Positions 53,401-61,740 of a stretch of DNA of 64,000 nt are shown here, in pieces (position 1 is the first letter of the stretch; each line of letters begins with the position of its first letter). The translations under genes and the position numbers were made by a program. Below the pieces are notes generated by a model. That model worked only from the letters and a program-made list of their open reading frames with translations, did no database searches and was not told the origin of the DNA. The DNA lies in assembly GCA_947628305.1 (NCBI GenBank), contig CANQZG010000007.1, positions 1 to 64,000 of the forward strand, written 5' to 3'. This DNA comes from an uncultured Muribaculaceae bacterium. Lineage in GTDB: Bacteria > Bacteroidota > Bacteroidia > Bacteroidales > Muribaculaceae.

Positions 53401-53453
53401 GCAGCTTTGCCCCGAACCTAAATGGGGGGGGGGTAGTTAAATGCCTGTGACAT
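50423..53453 (-). CDS. SusC-like TonB-dependent receptor, out of frame at a C10 tract
   Basis: A ~1009-residue glycan importer. Reading back from GYGTMQRKDLTGSISTVQ (TonB plug) the frame stays open through DEVVVVGYG, a carboxypeptidase-like beta domain (VSGTVFDEEGEPVIGASVRV) and a signal peptide (AKLLLCIAFILASIPAFA), but contains no ATG, GTG or TTG. The only good start, ATG at 53453, precedes ten C's (53433-53424) and with this length hits a stop after 11 codons. Nine or twelve C's would join MSQAFNYPPP to FRFGAKLLL. The barrel end (VLVGATINF) is normal. A phase-variable gene captured OFF is the best reading; sequencing error in the run is the alternative. Confidence 0.85.
53424..53433 (-). 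repeat. Homopolymer C10 (coding strand), putative slippage switch
   Basis: Ten G's on the + strand, that is ten C's in the susC-like coding strand, starting 21 bases into the gene. In-frame lengths are multiples of three (9, 12); ten gives a stop at codon 12. Confidence 0.9.
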
Positions 53454-53561
53454 AGTGTAATACATGTCTGTTTGGATTTGAATTTAAGGTATAAGTATAA
53501 TTATATTCTCGTCTATGATTTAAGGAATGATGGTATGGAATTATCCTATCATTGGTGTCCG

Positions 53562-53588
53562 AAAGCGGACTAAGTTGATGTCCGCTTT
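53562..53588 (-). promoter_or_regulatory. Hairpin at the 5' end of the susC-like leader
   Basis: AAAGCGGAC (53562-53570) pairs with GTCCGCTTT (53580-53588) around a 9-base loop. It begins ~6 bases after the predicted transcription start, so it would cap the mRNA 5' end as a stability or attenuation structure. The rest of 53454-53715 shows only A+T-rich leader and the promoter. Confidence 0.5.
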
Positions 53589-53600
53589 TAAACTCTATTG

Positions 53601-53633
53601 CAAATATAATCGGAATAAATAATAATTGTCAAA
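53601..53633 (-). promoter_or_regulatory. Consensus promoter of the susC-like operon
   Basis: The minus strand carries TTTG (53633-53630), a 21-base spacer and TATATTTG (53608-53601), a full Bacteroidetes -33/-7 match. The leader to ATG 53453 is ~140 bases. Confidence 0.75.
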
Positions 53634-53715
53634 TTTACACTTGTTATTTAGTGTTTTTTAACATTAAATATCTTGACAGGTATTATAAAGTGTATATTAA
53701 TGGTGTACATGTAAA

Positions 53716-53751
53716 AAAGAAGCGGGGATGTTGCAACATCCCCGCTTCTTT
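53716..53751 (-). terminator. Terminator of the nqr operon
   Basis: A 36-bp perfect palindrome with half-arm AAAGAAGCGGGGATGTTG, 19 bp past the nqrF stop. It ends in TTCTTT or, on the other strand, TTTTTTAC, so the minus-strand transcript has a good T tract. Confidence 0.8.
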
Positions 53752-53769
53752 CATGATTGCCGGAGTTTG

Positions 53770-55083
53770 TTATCCACCGAAGTTGTCGTAATGGATTGAC
53801 GATGGGTCGACACCGAGGCTGTCGAGCATTCCTTCGACGGCCTTGCTCATCGGGCCGGGACCGCACATATAATACTCTATGTCTTCGGGGTTCTCATGAT
53901 TCTTGAGATAGGTGTCATATATCACCTGATGCACGAATCCGGGGGTATAGCTGACATCGGCGGCATCGGCAGCCGGGTCGGGGCGGTCGAGCGCAAGGTG
54001 GAAATGGAAGTTGGGGAACTCCTTTTCAAGTTGCAGGAAGTCGTCAAGGTAGAACACTTCGTTGAGGGCACGTGCGCCGTAGAAATAGTGCATCTCGCGG
54101 TCGGTCGTCTTCAGGGTCTTGGTCAGATGCATGATTTGGGCACGCAGTGGGGCCATCCCCGCGCCGCCACCTATCCACATCATTTCGTTCTTGGAATCGA
54201 AAATGGGGTGGAAGTCGCCGTAAGGGCCACTCATGATGACCTTGTCGCCAGGTTTGAGAGTGAAGATGTAACTCGACGCAATGCCCGGCATGACATCCTG
54301 GAACCCGACCTGTGGTTTCGGTTTGAACGGCGGAGTGGCGATACGCACGGTCAGCATGATGCGGTCACCTTCGGCAGGATAGTTGGCCATGGAGTAGGCA
54401 CGCACGGTGGTCTCGGTGTTCTTGCATTTGAGTGTGAAAAGTCCGAATTTTTTCCATGCAGGCAGATATTCGTCACCGATGAGTGACTTGTCGATGTCCT
54501 TGTCGTAGTCCATCTCGTAGGGCGGGATTTTAATCTGGGCATAACTCCCCGGAATGAAATCCATGTGCTCGCCGGGGGGCAGTGCTACAATAAATTCCTT
54601 GATGAATGTGGCGACGTTGCGGTTGGAAATGACCGTACATTCCCATTCCTTGATGTCGAGCACCGATGCGGGGACACCGATTTTCATGTCCTCCTTGACC
54701 TTTACCTGGCAGCCGAGACGCCAGTGGTCCTGTTGCTGTTTCCGTGAGAAATGCACTTTCTCGGTGGGTAGGATGTCTCCGCCCCCTTCGAATACTTGTA
54801 CCTTGCACTGGGCGCAACTCCCTTTGCCGCCACAGGCCGACGGGAGGAAGATGTTCTCATTGGCAAGGGATGAGAGCAGAGAGCCGCCTGCCTGTGCCGT
54901 CACCTTGGTGTCGTTGTTGATGGTTATAGTGACATCGCCTGATTTCACCATATATTTTTTAGCGACAAGCAATATGGCGACAAGTGCGAGTGTTATGAGC
55001 AGGAATATGCCGGTGCCGGCAAGTACGGTAAGCGAGCCGACTGTTTCGGCTAACAATATCATGGATGTTGCCATAGGAGTCAA
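53770..55083 (-). CDS. nqrF: Na+-translocating NADH:quinone reductase subunit F
   Basis: A 437-residue NADH-oxidising subunit. An N-terminal membrane helix (residues ~15-40) is followed by a [2Fe-2S] ferredoxin domain (CGGKGSCAQCKVQVFEGGG), an FAD domain (VRAYSMANYPAEGD) and an NAD-binding domain (MSGPYGDFHP, MMWIGGGAGMAPLRAQI, YMCGPGPM). It passes electrons from NADH into the complex. It is the last gene of nqrABCDEF, overlapping nqrE by 4 bp, and is followed by a strong terminator. Confidence 0.97.
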   Translation of the reverse strand: MTPMATSMILLAETVGSLTVLAGTGIFLLITLALVAILLVAKKYMVKSGDVTITINNDTKVTAQAGGSLLSSLANENIFLPSACGGKGSCAQCKVQVFEGGGDILPTEKVHFSRKQQQDHWRLGCQVKVKEDMKIGVPASVLDIKEWECTVISNRNVATFIKEFIVALPPGEHMDFIPGSYAQIKIPPYEMDYDKDIDKSLIGDEYLPAWKKFGLFTLKCKNTETTVRAYSMANYPAEGDRIMLTVRIATPPFKPKPQVGFQDVMPGIASSYIFTLKPGDKVIMSGPYGDFHPIFDSKNEMMWIGGGAGMAPLRAQIMHLTKTLKTTDREMHYFYGARALNEVFYLDDFLQLEKEFPNFHFHLALDRPDPAADAADVSYTPGFVHQVIYDTYLKNHENPEDIEYYMCGPGPMSKAVEGMLDSLGVDPSSIHYDNFGG

Positions 55084-55697
55084 ATTTTAATGCCGAGAAA
55101 ACTCATGAATGCGATGCCCATCAAGGCTGTGAGGATGAACGTGATGCCGATTCCGCGCAGGGGGCGGGGAATGTTGGAATATTGTGCGAGGCGTTCGCGT
55201 ATCGCCGCGATTGCCGTGATGGCGAGCAGCCATCCGAGACCCCATCCGCCACCGGCGCACACGGCCGTCCACACGCTGCCGAAGTCGCGTTGCTGCATGA
55301 ACAGCGAGCCACCGAGGATGGCACAGTTCACGGCGATTAGAGGCAGGAATATACCGAGCGACGCATACAGGGCAGGACTGTATTTTTCGACAGCCATCTC
55401 CACCAATTGTGTCATCGATGCGATTACGGCGATGAACATGATTAGTGACAGGAAGCTGAGGTCAACATCGGCGTATTCCGGGCCGAGCCATGTTAACGCA
55501 CCCGCTTTCAGCACGTATGTTTCAAGAAGATAGTTTATCGGGAGAGTGATGACGAGCATGAATGTGACGGCCACGCCAAGGCCGAGGGCGGTCTTGACAT
55601 TCTTTGATACGGCCAGGAACGAGCACATGCCAAGGAAGTAGGCGAATATCATGTTGTCGACAAAAATCGAGCGTATGAATATATTGAAATTTTCCAT
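55080..55697 (-). CDS. nqrE: Na+-translocating NADH:quinone reductase subunit E
   Basis: A 205-residue integral membrane subunit with six hydrophobic helices. It starts FNIFIRSIFVDNMIFAYFLGMCSFLAV and contains ILGGSLFMQQRDF. Half-repeat symmetry with NqrD is expected; the conserved Cys residues (CSF, NCAIL) are those proposed to hold an iron site between NqrD and NqrE. It lies 24 bp after nqrD. Confidence 0.97.
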   Translation of the reverse strand: MENFNIFIRSIFVDNMIFAYFLGMCSFLAVSKNVKTALGLGVAVTFMLVITLPINYLLETYVLKAGALTWLGPEYADVDLSFLSLIMFIAVIASMTQLVEMAVEKYSPALYASLGIFLPLIAVNCAILGGSLFMQQRDFGSVWTAVCAGGGWGLGWLLAITAIAAIRERLAQYSNIPRPLRGIGITFILTALMGIAFMSFLGIKI

Positions 55698-55721
55698 TGT
55701 TTGATGCAGTGTGAGGGGTTA

Positions 55722-56348
55722 TCAGTCTTCCTGTAGTTCCTTGTTGCGCGAGCGGTGCACCCATATAATGCATGCCACGACAATCAGAGCCATCGGCGGG
55801 AGTATCATCAGTCCGTTGTTGACATATCCCGCGTCGTAGGCCCATTTGCCGATGACGGGATAGCCTAACAATGTACCCGAGCCGAGCAATTCACGGAAGA
55901 AACCGACAATGACGAGTATTATCGCGTAACCCGCGCCGTTGCCGACCCCGTCAAGGAACGACGGCCACGGTTTGTTGCCCATGGCGAACGCTTCGAGACG
56001 TCCCATGAGGATGCAATTGGTGATGATGAGGCCGATGAACACCGACAGTTGCTTGCTTGCGTCGTAGGCGTATGCCTTCAACAGTTGGTCGACAATCACG
56101 ACGAGTCCGGCGACAACGACAAGCTGCACGATGATGCGTATCGATGTCGGGATAGTGTTACGCAGTAGCGAGATGATTACGTTGGAGAATGCCAATACGG
56201 CAATCACGGAGACCCCCATGACGATTGCCGGCTCGAGTTTGGCCGTGACAGCAAGCACCGAGCAGATGCCGAGCACCTGGACGATGACCGGGTTGTTCTT
56301 GGAGAACGGATTGAGCAATACGCTCTTGTTGTTTATCTTTTCAGCCAT
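55722..56348 (-). CDS. nqrD: Na+-translocating NADH:quinone reductase subunit D
   Basis: A 208-residue six-helix membrane subunit from ATG 56348 (MAEKINNKSVLLNPFSKNNP). The motifs VQVLGICSVLAVT and TNCILMGRLEAFAMGNKPWP are typical. The first of these holds one of the conserved Cys ligands. The longer in-frame start would overlap nqrC and add ten residues not usual for the family. Confidence 0.96.
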   Translation of the reverse strand: MAEKINNKSVLLNPFSKNNPVIVQVLGICSVLAVTAKLEPAIVMGVSVIAVLAFSNVIISLLRNTIPTSIRIIVQLVVVAGLVVIVDQLLKAYAYDASKQLSVFIGLIITNCILMGRLEAFAMGNKPWPSFLDGVGNGAGYAIILVIVGFFRELLGSGTLLGYPVIGKWAYDAGYVNNGLMILPPMALIVVACIIWVHRSRNKELQED

Positions 56349-56352
56349 GGCT

Positions 56353-57063
56353 TCAATTGTTGTTACGTAGTTTTTCAAGGAAACATTCGTAGGGTTTGAG
56401 ACAGTTGGCGAGCATCGAGCTTACCCCCTGACTGGTAATGGTTCCACCTGATATACCGTCAACGTAGTCCTCGCCGTTTAACGGTTTCATACCTTTTTTG
56501 ACAACGGCGACAGGTTTGAACACTCCGTCTTTGAACACCGACAGGTTGTCAAACTGTTCGCTGAACATCGGTTTCTCGATTTCGGCGCCGAGTCCGGGTG
56601 TCTCCCCCTGGTGGGCGAAGAACGCGCCGTATATTGTTGAGCCGTCACTGTCAATTGCGATATATCCCCAGATAGGGCCCCAAAGTCCTGCGCCGTATAA
56701 AGGCAGGATATATTTTGTGGAGCCGTCCTCCGGGAGATGGCATTCATAGACGGGCAGCAGTCGGTCGGCGGCTTTCTCCTTTATCTGTGCGGCCACGTTG
56801 ACCGAGAATGCATCCCCGTCGATTCTTTCGCCTTTGGAATTAACAAGGTATTGACTGGTTATCAGGCGGTTGAAGTCGGTGACAATGTCGCCTTTGGCAG
56901 GGGTCACGTGGACTGACGCGAGTATCTGACGCATCTTCTCAGCGTCGATGTTCTGTTGCTGGCGGTCGCGCAGCGATAACGATGTCACCGCGAGGGCGGC
57001 CCCGACAATCACTGTCAGGAGCACTATGTAGATGACTGTATATAGATTGCTTTGCTTGTTCAT
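56353..57063 (-). CDS. nqrC: Na+-translocating NADH:quinone reductase subunit C
   Basis: A 236-residue subunit with one N-terminal helix (YTVIYIVLLTVIVGAALAV) and a periplasmic FMN-binding domain. The covalent FMN site is the threonine in DGISGGTITSQGV near residue 210. GLWGPIWGYIAIDSDG is another family landmark. It overlaps nqrB by 4 bp. FMN attachment would need an ApbE-type flavin transferase, not seen in this window. Confidence 0.96.
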   Translation of the reverse strand: MNKQSNLYTVIYIVLLTVIVGAALAVTSLSLRDRQQQNIDAEKMRQILASVHVTPAKGDIVTDFNRLITSQYLVNSKGERIDGDAFSVNVAAQIKEKAADRLLPVYECHLPEDGSTKYILPLYGAGLWGPIWGYIAIDSDGSTIYGAFFAHQGETPGLGAEIEKPMFSEQFDNLSVFKDGVFKPVAVVKKGMKPLNGEDYVDGISGGTITSQGVSSMLANCLKPYECFLEKLRNNN

Positions 57064-58277
57064 TGTCTTTCTTCAGTTTTTAGCCGTTTCATGCGGCGGC
57101 TTACATTGGATTGAACGACACAGTAGTCAATGAGTGGCGCGAGTGCGTTGCCGAGCAGTACAGCGAGCATCGCTCCCTCAGGATAACCGTTGTTATAGGT
57201 GCGTATCAGCACAGCGACCGCGCCTATGAGTAGTCCGTATATATATTTGCCTGCATTGGTGCGGCATGCTGTCACAGGGTCGGTGGCCATGAACACGGCC
57301 GCGAAGGCGAAGCCGCCATACAGCAACTGGTCTGTCGCCGGTAGGAACGATGCCGGATAAGTGGGAGTCGAGAATGTGTTGGCAATCCATCCCATAAGTA
57401 ATCCGCCAGCGAATACCGAGAACATGATTCGCCAGCTTGCGATTCCGAATGCGAGAAGTATGACACCACCTATCAATATACATAGAGTGGAAGTCTCACC
57501 GAACGAGCCGGGTATCAGACCAAGGAACGCGTCCCATGTCGATATGGGGTCGCCGATGACATCCTGCAACTGAAGTTCGCCCCCAGTGTGGGTCGCAATC
57601 TGTCCGAGCGGAGTCGCCCCCGATATACCGTCGGCAAAGTTGACTGTACCGCCGAGGCCGCAAATCGGTTTGGTCGAGACGAACACTTTGTCACCGCTCA
57701 TCTGTGCCGGATAGGCGAAGAACAGGAACGCACGTGTCACCAGTGCGACATTGAATATATTGTAGCCTGTACCGCCGAACACCTCTTTAACAAATATGAC
57801 CGAGAATGCCGTGGCGACAGCTATCATCCACAGTGGAGTCTCAATGGGGCATATAAGCGGAATGAGGATGCCGGTCACGAGAAAACCTTCCTGTATTTCC
57901 TCCTTGCGCCATTGTGCCACGATGAACTCTATTCCGAGTCCCACTACGTATGCGACGACAAGCCGGGGTAGCACGGCGAGGAAGCCGTAGGCCATCAGTT
58001 GCCAGAAGTCGGCTTTCGTACCCGAGGCGAGCATGTTTTGGTACCCGGTGTTGTACATGCCGAAAAACAGGCATGGCAACAGGGCCAGCACCACGATTAT
58101 CATCAGGCGTTTGGAGTCGAAATTATCGTGAATATGTGTCCCTTTCGGGCCGGATGTGGTGTTGGGGGTATAAAGGAATGTCTCTATGCCGTCAAACACC
58201 GAATGGAACGCGTGCAGTCTACCCCCCTCCTCAAAGTTGGGTTTCACACGGTTCAGGAATTTTCTTAACGGTTTCAT
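57060..58277 (-). CDS. nqrB: Na+-translocating NADH:quinone reductase subunit B
   Basis: A 405-residue polytopic subunit with about ten helices, carrying covalent FMN at the threonine in DGISGATPLGQ (~residue 220) and riboflavin in the family. The motifs FGGTGYNIFNVALVTRAFLF and FMATDPVTACRTNAGKYIYG are diagnostic. It is thought to contribute the sodium path and quinone site. The 62-bp gap to nqrA contains a REP-like palindrome. Confidence 0.97.
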   Translation of the reverse strand: MKPLRKFLNRVKPNFEEGGRLHAFHSVFDGIETFLYTPNTTSGPKGTHIHDNFDSKRLMIIVVLALLPCLFFGMYNTGYQNMLASGTKADFWQLMAYGFLAVLPRLVVAYVVGLGIEFIVAQWRKEEIQEGFLVTGILIPLICPIETPLWMIAVATAFSVIFVKEVFGGTGYNIFNVALVTRAFLFFAYPAQMSGDKVFVSTKPICGLGGTVNFADGISGATPLGQIATHTGGELQLQDVIGDPISTWDAFLGLIPGSFGETSTLCILIGGVILLAFGIASWRIMFSVFAGGLLMGWIANTFSTPTYPASFLPATDQLLYGGFAFAAVFMATDPVTACRTNAGKYIYGLLIGAVAVLIRTYNNGYPEGAMLAVLLGNALAPLIDYCVVQSNVSRRMKRLKTEERQ

Positions 58278-58283
58278 ATTCTA

Positions 58284-58311
58284 CATCGTAGGGTCGCGAC
58301 ATGTCGCGACC
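58284..58311. repeat. REP-like palindrome between nqrA and nqrB
   Basis: CATCGTAGGG leads into the perfect 20-bp palindrome GGTCGCGACATGTCGCGACC (58292-58311). The ATCGTAGGG entry is shared with the elements at 46758 and 48546, and the palindrome resembles 46668-46687. Confidence 0.85.
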
Positions 58312-58339
58312 TATATTATTTTAAATGGCTTTTATACAA

Positions 58340-59722
58340 TCAGGTGGTTTCGTTGCGTAGAAAGTCGAGTCCCTCGCGGACGATTTTCTGTAATTCGAGT
58401 TTGGACGGGTCAACATACTCGGCCAAAGCGAAATCTTCGGGGGCGACCTCATATATACCGAGCTGTTCCATGCGGTCAATGTCGCGTGCTATAATCGCTT
58501 TTATGAGATATTCAGGCAGAATGTCCATAGGGAAAACCTTGTCATACTGACCTGACATAATCATGGCACGGCGACCACCGTGCAGACGGGCATCGGGTTT
58601 GAACATTTTTCCGAAAAGGAAATGTCCGGGGAAAGAGCGGTTGACACTCATCTTTGACGGGGCTATTGATGCCCATCCCATGAATTCATCGGTATCGTCA
58701 CCCTCTGGAATCACAGTTAGCTGTCGCCACGGGAAATGAATGAAACCATCAATGGAGACTTTCTCGCCTGTGAGCACATTTCCCGATATTATGCGATGGT
58801 TGTGACCGTCATTTTTGATATTATCTTTCAGCAATGGCGAGATTTCCGCGCCGATTTTTGTCTCAATCAGTGTCGGTTTCTCGACCTCCGGGCCGGTGAC
58901 GGCGATGACTGTGTCCATCGGGACACTGCCGTTGAGCATCAGCGAGCCGATTCTCGCCAATGTGACAATGTCGAGTGTCCAGATTACATCGCCTTTATTT
59001 ACTGGGGCGATATTGGCGGCCTGTATGCCGGTGTTACCCGCTGGGTGCGGGCCGGCGAACTCGACCATTACCGCCCCAGCGTAATCGGGGAGGCTGTCTC
59101 CGGGTCTTACACCTATATATATATGTCCTGTAGTGAGTAATGACAGGGCCTTGATTCCAGCCTCTATTTCATTGTTCTTGGTCTTGATTTGCGCTTCAAG
59201 GGACGGTGCGAGCGGAGTCGAATCAAATGCCGTGACAAAAATATCACGAGGGGTATCGTTTTCTTGTGGTATTATGTCGAACGGACGGCGGCGTATCATT
59301 GCCCAAAGCCCCGAATCCATCAGCGCGTGACGTACACTGTCGGCATCCTCGCGGTTGAAACGGAAATTTTTCCAGAAAGGAGCGGGTCGGCCGCATCCTT
59401 CTTCGGCACGGCATGGCGATTCCGGTTCGATGGTCTTGATGACAACACGCTCTATGTGGCGGCGTGCGCCTCTCACGACCTGTTCCACAGTGCCGTGGGC
59501 CGGTGACACGAGTTTTATTTCTAGACAGGTCTTGTCATGCATCAAGGCGTCACCCTCAAGCACGATGTCACCCTCACGGACCTCGAGCTTAGGTGTGAAT
59601 CCAGCGAAATCGTCAGGTATAACCGCGACACGTTCAGGTGTAACGGTCTTGTATGAGTTGTCGGTTACACCTCCGGCAAGTTTAAGGTCAAGTCCGCGTT
59701 TGAGCTTTATTGTTTTTCTCAT
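58340..59722 (-). CDS. nqrA: Na+-translocating NADH:quinone reductase subunit A
   Basis: A 460-residue cytoplasmic-side subunit, first gene of the operon. The N-terminus (IKLKRGLDLKLAGG) and FVTAFDSTPLAPSLEAQ, NTGIQAANIAPVNKGDVIW and LRGAR-type residues fit NqrA, which helps bind quinone. The C-terminus includes CGVVSPEDFALAEY-like sequence (here YEVAPEDFALAEYVDPSK). A -7 box (TAATTTTG, minus strand) lies ~47 bp before the start. Confidence 0.96.
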   Translation of the reverse strand: MRKTIKLKRGLDLKLAGGVTDNSYKTVTPERVAVIPDDFAGFTPKLEVREGDIVLEGDALMHDKTCLEIKLVSPAHGTVEQVVRGARRHIERVVIKTIEPESPCRAEEGCGRPAPFWKNFRFNREDADSVRHALMDSGLWAMIRRRPFDIIPQENDTPRDIFVTAFDSTPLAPSLEAQIKTKNNEIEAGIKALSLLTTGHIYIGVRPGDSLPDYAGAVMVEFAGPHPAGNTGIQAANIAPVNKGDVIWTLDIVTLARIGSLMLNGSVPMDTVIAVTGPEVEKPTLIETKIGAEISPLLKDNIKNDGHNHRIISGNVLTGEKVSIDGFIHFPWRQLTVIPEGDDTDEFMGWASIAPSKMSVNRSFPGHFLFGKMFKPDARLHGGRRAMIMSGQYDKVFPMDILPEYLIKAIIARDIDRMEQLGIYEVAPEDFALAEYVDPSKLELQKIVREGLDFLRNETT

Positions 59723-59768
59723 ACGTAGGAGTATGTTTAAGAGATTGTCTATTGGTCAGTTTATGCGA

Positions 59769-59776
59769 CAAAATTA
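59769..59776 (-). promoter_or_regulatory. -7 box of the nqr operon
   Basis: TAATTTTG on the minus strand matches TAnnTTTG. The -33 region is A+T-rich without a clear TTTG. Confidence 0.4.
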
Positions 59777-59811
59777 CTAAAAAATATGCGATTTTGATAT
59801 AATTAAGTTAA

Positions 59812-60489
59812 TTATCTCAGATTGTGCAGTATTTCAGGGAGTTCAGTCAGTGAATCGATAATATATTTTGGGGCGTAATCGGGGGAGGGTAGACGGTCGA
59901 AATTCTGTGGGAATATATTCATCCCGTTGTGGTCGCGCAGGCACACGGTTATCCAACCCATTCGGTTGGGCCACAGGAAGTCCTTGGCCAGATTGTCGCC
60001 GATGTAAACTTTCGGGATGCCGGGATGAATGGCCTCGATTGTATTGAACGGTACGGGGGTGGTCTTGTCCCCTCCGGTCTCCTCCGAGATTATTATATTT
60101 TCAGGTGTGAAATATCGGTCGATACCGAGTGCCATGATTTTGTTGCGCTGGGTTGATTTCCGCCCGTCTGTAATAAGGGCGAGGGGGAACCCGTTGTTAT
60201 GAAGCCATGATAATGTCACGCGAGCGTCATCGTTGAGTCTTATTGACGGAAAATGTTCACGGTAGACACGCAACATTTCTGTTGCCGTTATTTTGCCGTC
60301 TACGGTATGTTCAAGGTTGTCAAAGGCACACCCGGAGTCAAAATCGTGTCGTAGCGAATTTATGGCGTTTTCAAAAGTGACGAGACCCGTCTGTGATGCT
60401 TTGCAGGCTATTTCTGTCAATGCCGAACGCACATAGTCCGCCTCGTGGTATAGGGTGTCGTCAAGGTCGAACGCGACAAGCGGTTTCAT
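59812..60489 (-). CDS. HAD-family hydrolase coupled to the aminotransferase
   Basis: A 225-residue HAD phosphatase from ATG 60489. Motif I is AFDLDDTLYHEADYV, motif II LITDGRKSTQRNK, and motif IV IPKVYIGDNLAKDF. The cap is helical. It overlaps the aminotransferase gene by 4 bp (ATGA), so the pair is translated together. A role in dephosphorylating an aminosugar or nucleotide-sugar precursor is inferred from this coupling only. Confidence 0.85.
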   Translation of the reverse strand: MKPLVAFDLDDTLYHEADYVRSALTEIACKASQTGLVTFENAINSLRHDFDSGCAFDNLEHTVDGKITATEMLRVYREHFPSIRLNDDARVTLSWLHNNGFPLALITDGRKSTQRNKIMALGIDRYFTPENIIISEETGGDKTTPVPFNTIEAIHPGIPKVYIGDNLAKDFLWPNRMGWITVCLRDHNGMNIFPQNFDRLPSPDYAPKYIIDSLTELPEILHNLR

Positions 60490-61625
60490 TGTGCAAGCGT
60501 CGCCTTTATACAATTGATTACGGTATCGATGTCTTCGTCGGTCAGGCATGAGCCGCTTGGCAGACAGAGTCCGCGGTCAAACAGGTCACGTCCGACATCA
60601 TCACGGGTATAGAATGGCGCGTCGGCAAACACAGGTTGCATGCTCATCGGACGCCACAACAGCCTTGTCTCTATATTTTCGGCATTGAGCGCGATGCGCA
60701 GTTCGTCGGGTGTCACCACTGTCTTTTCGGGGTCGAGCAGTATGGTCGTCAGCCAGTAATTGGAGCGCATGTCGGACGATGGGTCGCTATGCACGGTGAC
60801 ACAGGGGATGTCATTCAGGCCATCGGCGTACCGGCGGTGAATCTCGCGTCGGCGTTCGACACGGTCGGGAAGTACTTCGGCCTGTGCGCAACCTATCCCC
60901 GCGCTGACATTGCTCAGACGGTAATTGTATCCGATTGTCTCGTGATAGTAGTATGGGCGGTTTTCGCGCGCCTGTGTGGCATAGAACTTGACACGGTCGG
61001 CACTCTCCCGGTCGGGGCATATCAATGCGCCACCCCCTGATGTGGTTATGATTTTGTTGCCGTTGAAACTCAATGCACCATAGCGACCGAATGTACCGCA
61101 TTTATGACCCTTGTATTCCGAGCCGAGGGCCTCGGCGGCATCCTCGAGGACGGGGATGTTGTATCGGTCGGCGATTTCCATGATTTCATCGATACGCGCC
61201 GGCATGCCGTAAAGGTACACCGGGATAATTGCCTTGGGATAACGTCCCGTGGCCTTTTTGCGGCCTATAATCGCTTCCTCAAGGAGTTCGGGCGACATGT
61301 TCCACGTCTCGCGCTCGGAGTCAATGAATACAGGTCTTGCGCCGAGATATTTGACAGGATTGGCACTTGCGGCGAATGTCATTGACTGGCAGATGACTTC
61401 ATCGCCGGGTTTTACATCAAGCATCACGAGGCCAAGGTGTAACGCGGCTGTGCCTGCGCTTAGCGCGACCACGTTGTCAACGCCGAGATATTCACCGAGA
61501 CGGTGTTCAAATTCATCTACATTAGGTCCTAAAGGGACAATCCAGTCACCCTCGAATGCCTTGTCAATCCATTTCTGCTCATTGCCGCTCATGTGGCAAC
61601 GCGATAGCAATATGCGTTCTCTCAT
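60486..61625 (-). CDS. DegT/DnrJ/EryC1/StrS-family sugar aminotransferase
   Basis: A 379-residue PLP enzyme that aminates keto-sugar nucleotides. Signatures: ALSAGTAALHLGLVML, LEDAAEALGSEYKGHKCGTF and SFNGNKIITTSGGGALI with the PLP lysine (FNGNK). It most resembles the PglE/WecE-like subgroup forming 4-amino-4,6-dideoxy sugars. No dehydratase or N-acyltransferase gene lies beside it, so the substrate must come from elsewhere. It has a consensus -7 box upstream and diverges from the TonB receptor. Confidence 0.9.
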   Translation of the reverse strand: MRERILLSRCHMSGNEQKWIDKAFEGDWIVPLGPNVDEFEHRLGEYLGVDNVVALSAGTAALHLGLVMLDVKPGDEVICQSMTFAASANPVKYLGARPVFIDSERETWNMSPELLEEAIIGRKKATGRYPKAIIPVYLYGMPARIDEIMEIADRYNIPVLEDAAEALGSEYKGHKCGTFGRYGALSFNGNKIITTSGGGALICPDRESADRVKFYATQARENRPYYYHETIGYNYRLSNVSAGIGCAQAEVLPDRVERRREIHRRYADGLNDIPCVTVHSDPSSDMRSNYWLTTILLDPEKTVVTPDELRIALNAENIETRLLWRPMSMQPVFADAPFYTRDDVGRDLFDRGLCLPSGSCLTDEDIDTVINCIKATLAQ

Positions 61626-61647
61626 TGTTCCGATGATTTTACCGCCA

Positions 61648-61655
61648 CAAATTTA
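61648..61655 (-). promoter_or_regulatory. -7 box of the aminotransferase-HAD pair
   Basis: TAAATTTG on the minus strand, 22 bp before ATG 61625. The -33 position is not a clear TTTG. Confidence 0.45.
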
Positions 61656-61740
61656 CTCAATATTTCCCTCTCGCGGTAACATTTCAGGAACTTTTATGTG
61701 TGTCAAAATAAAGGGTGGGGGCGGCGCGTTATATATGGTG

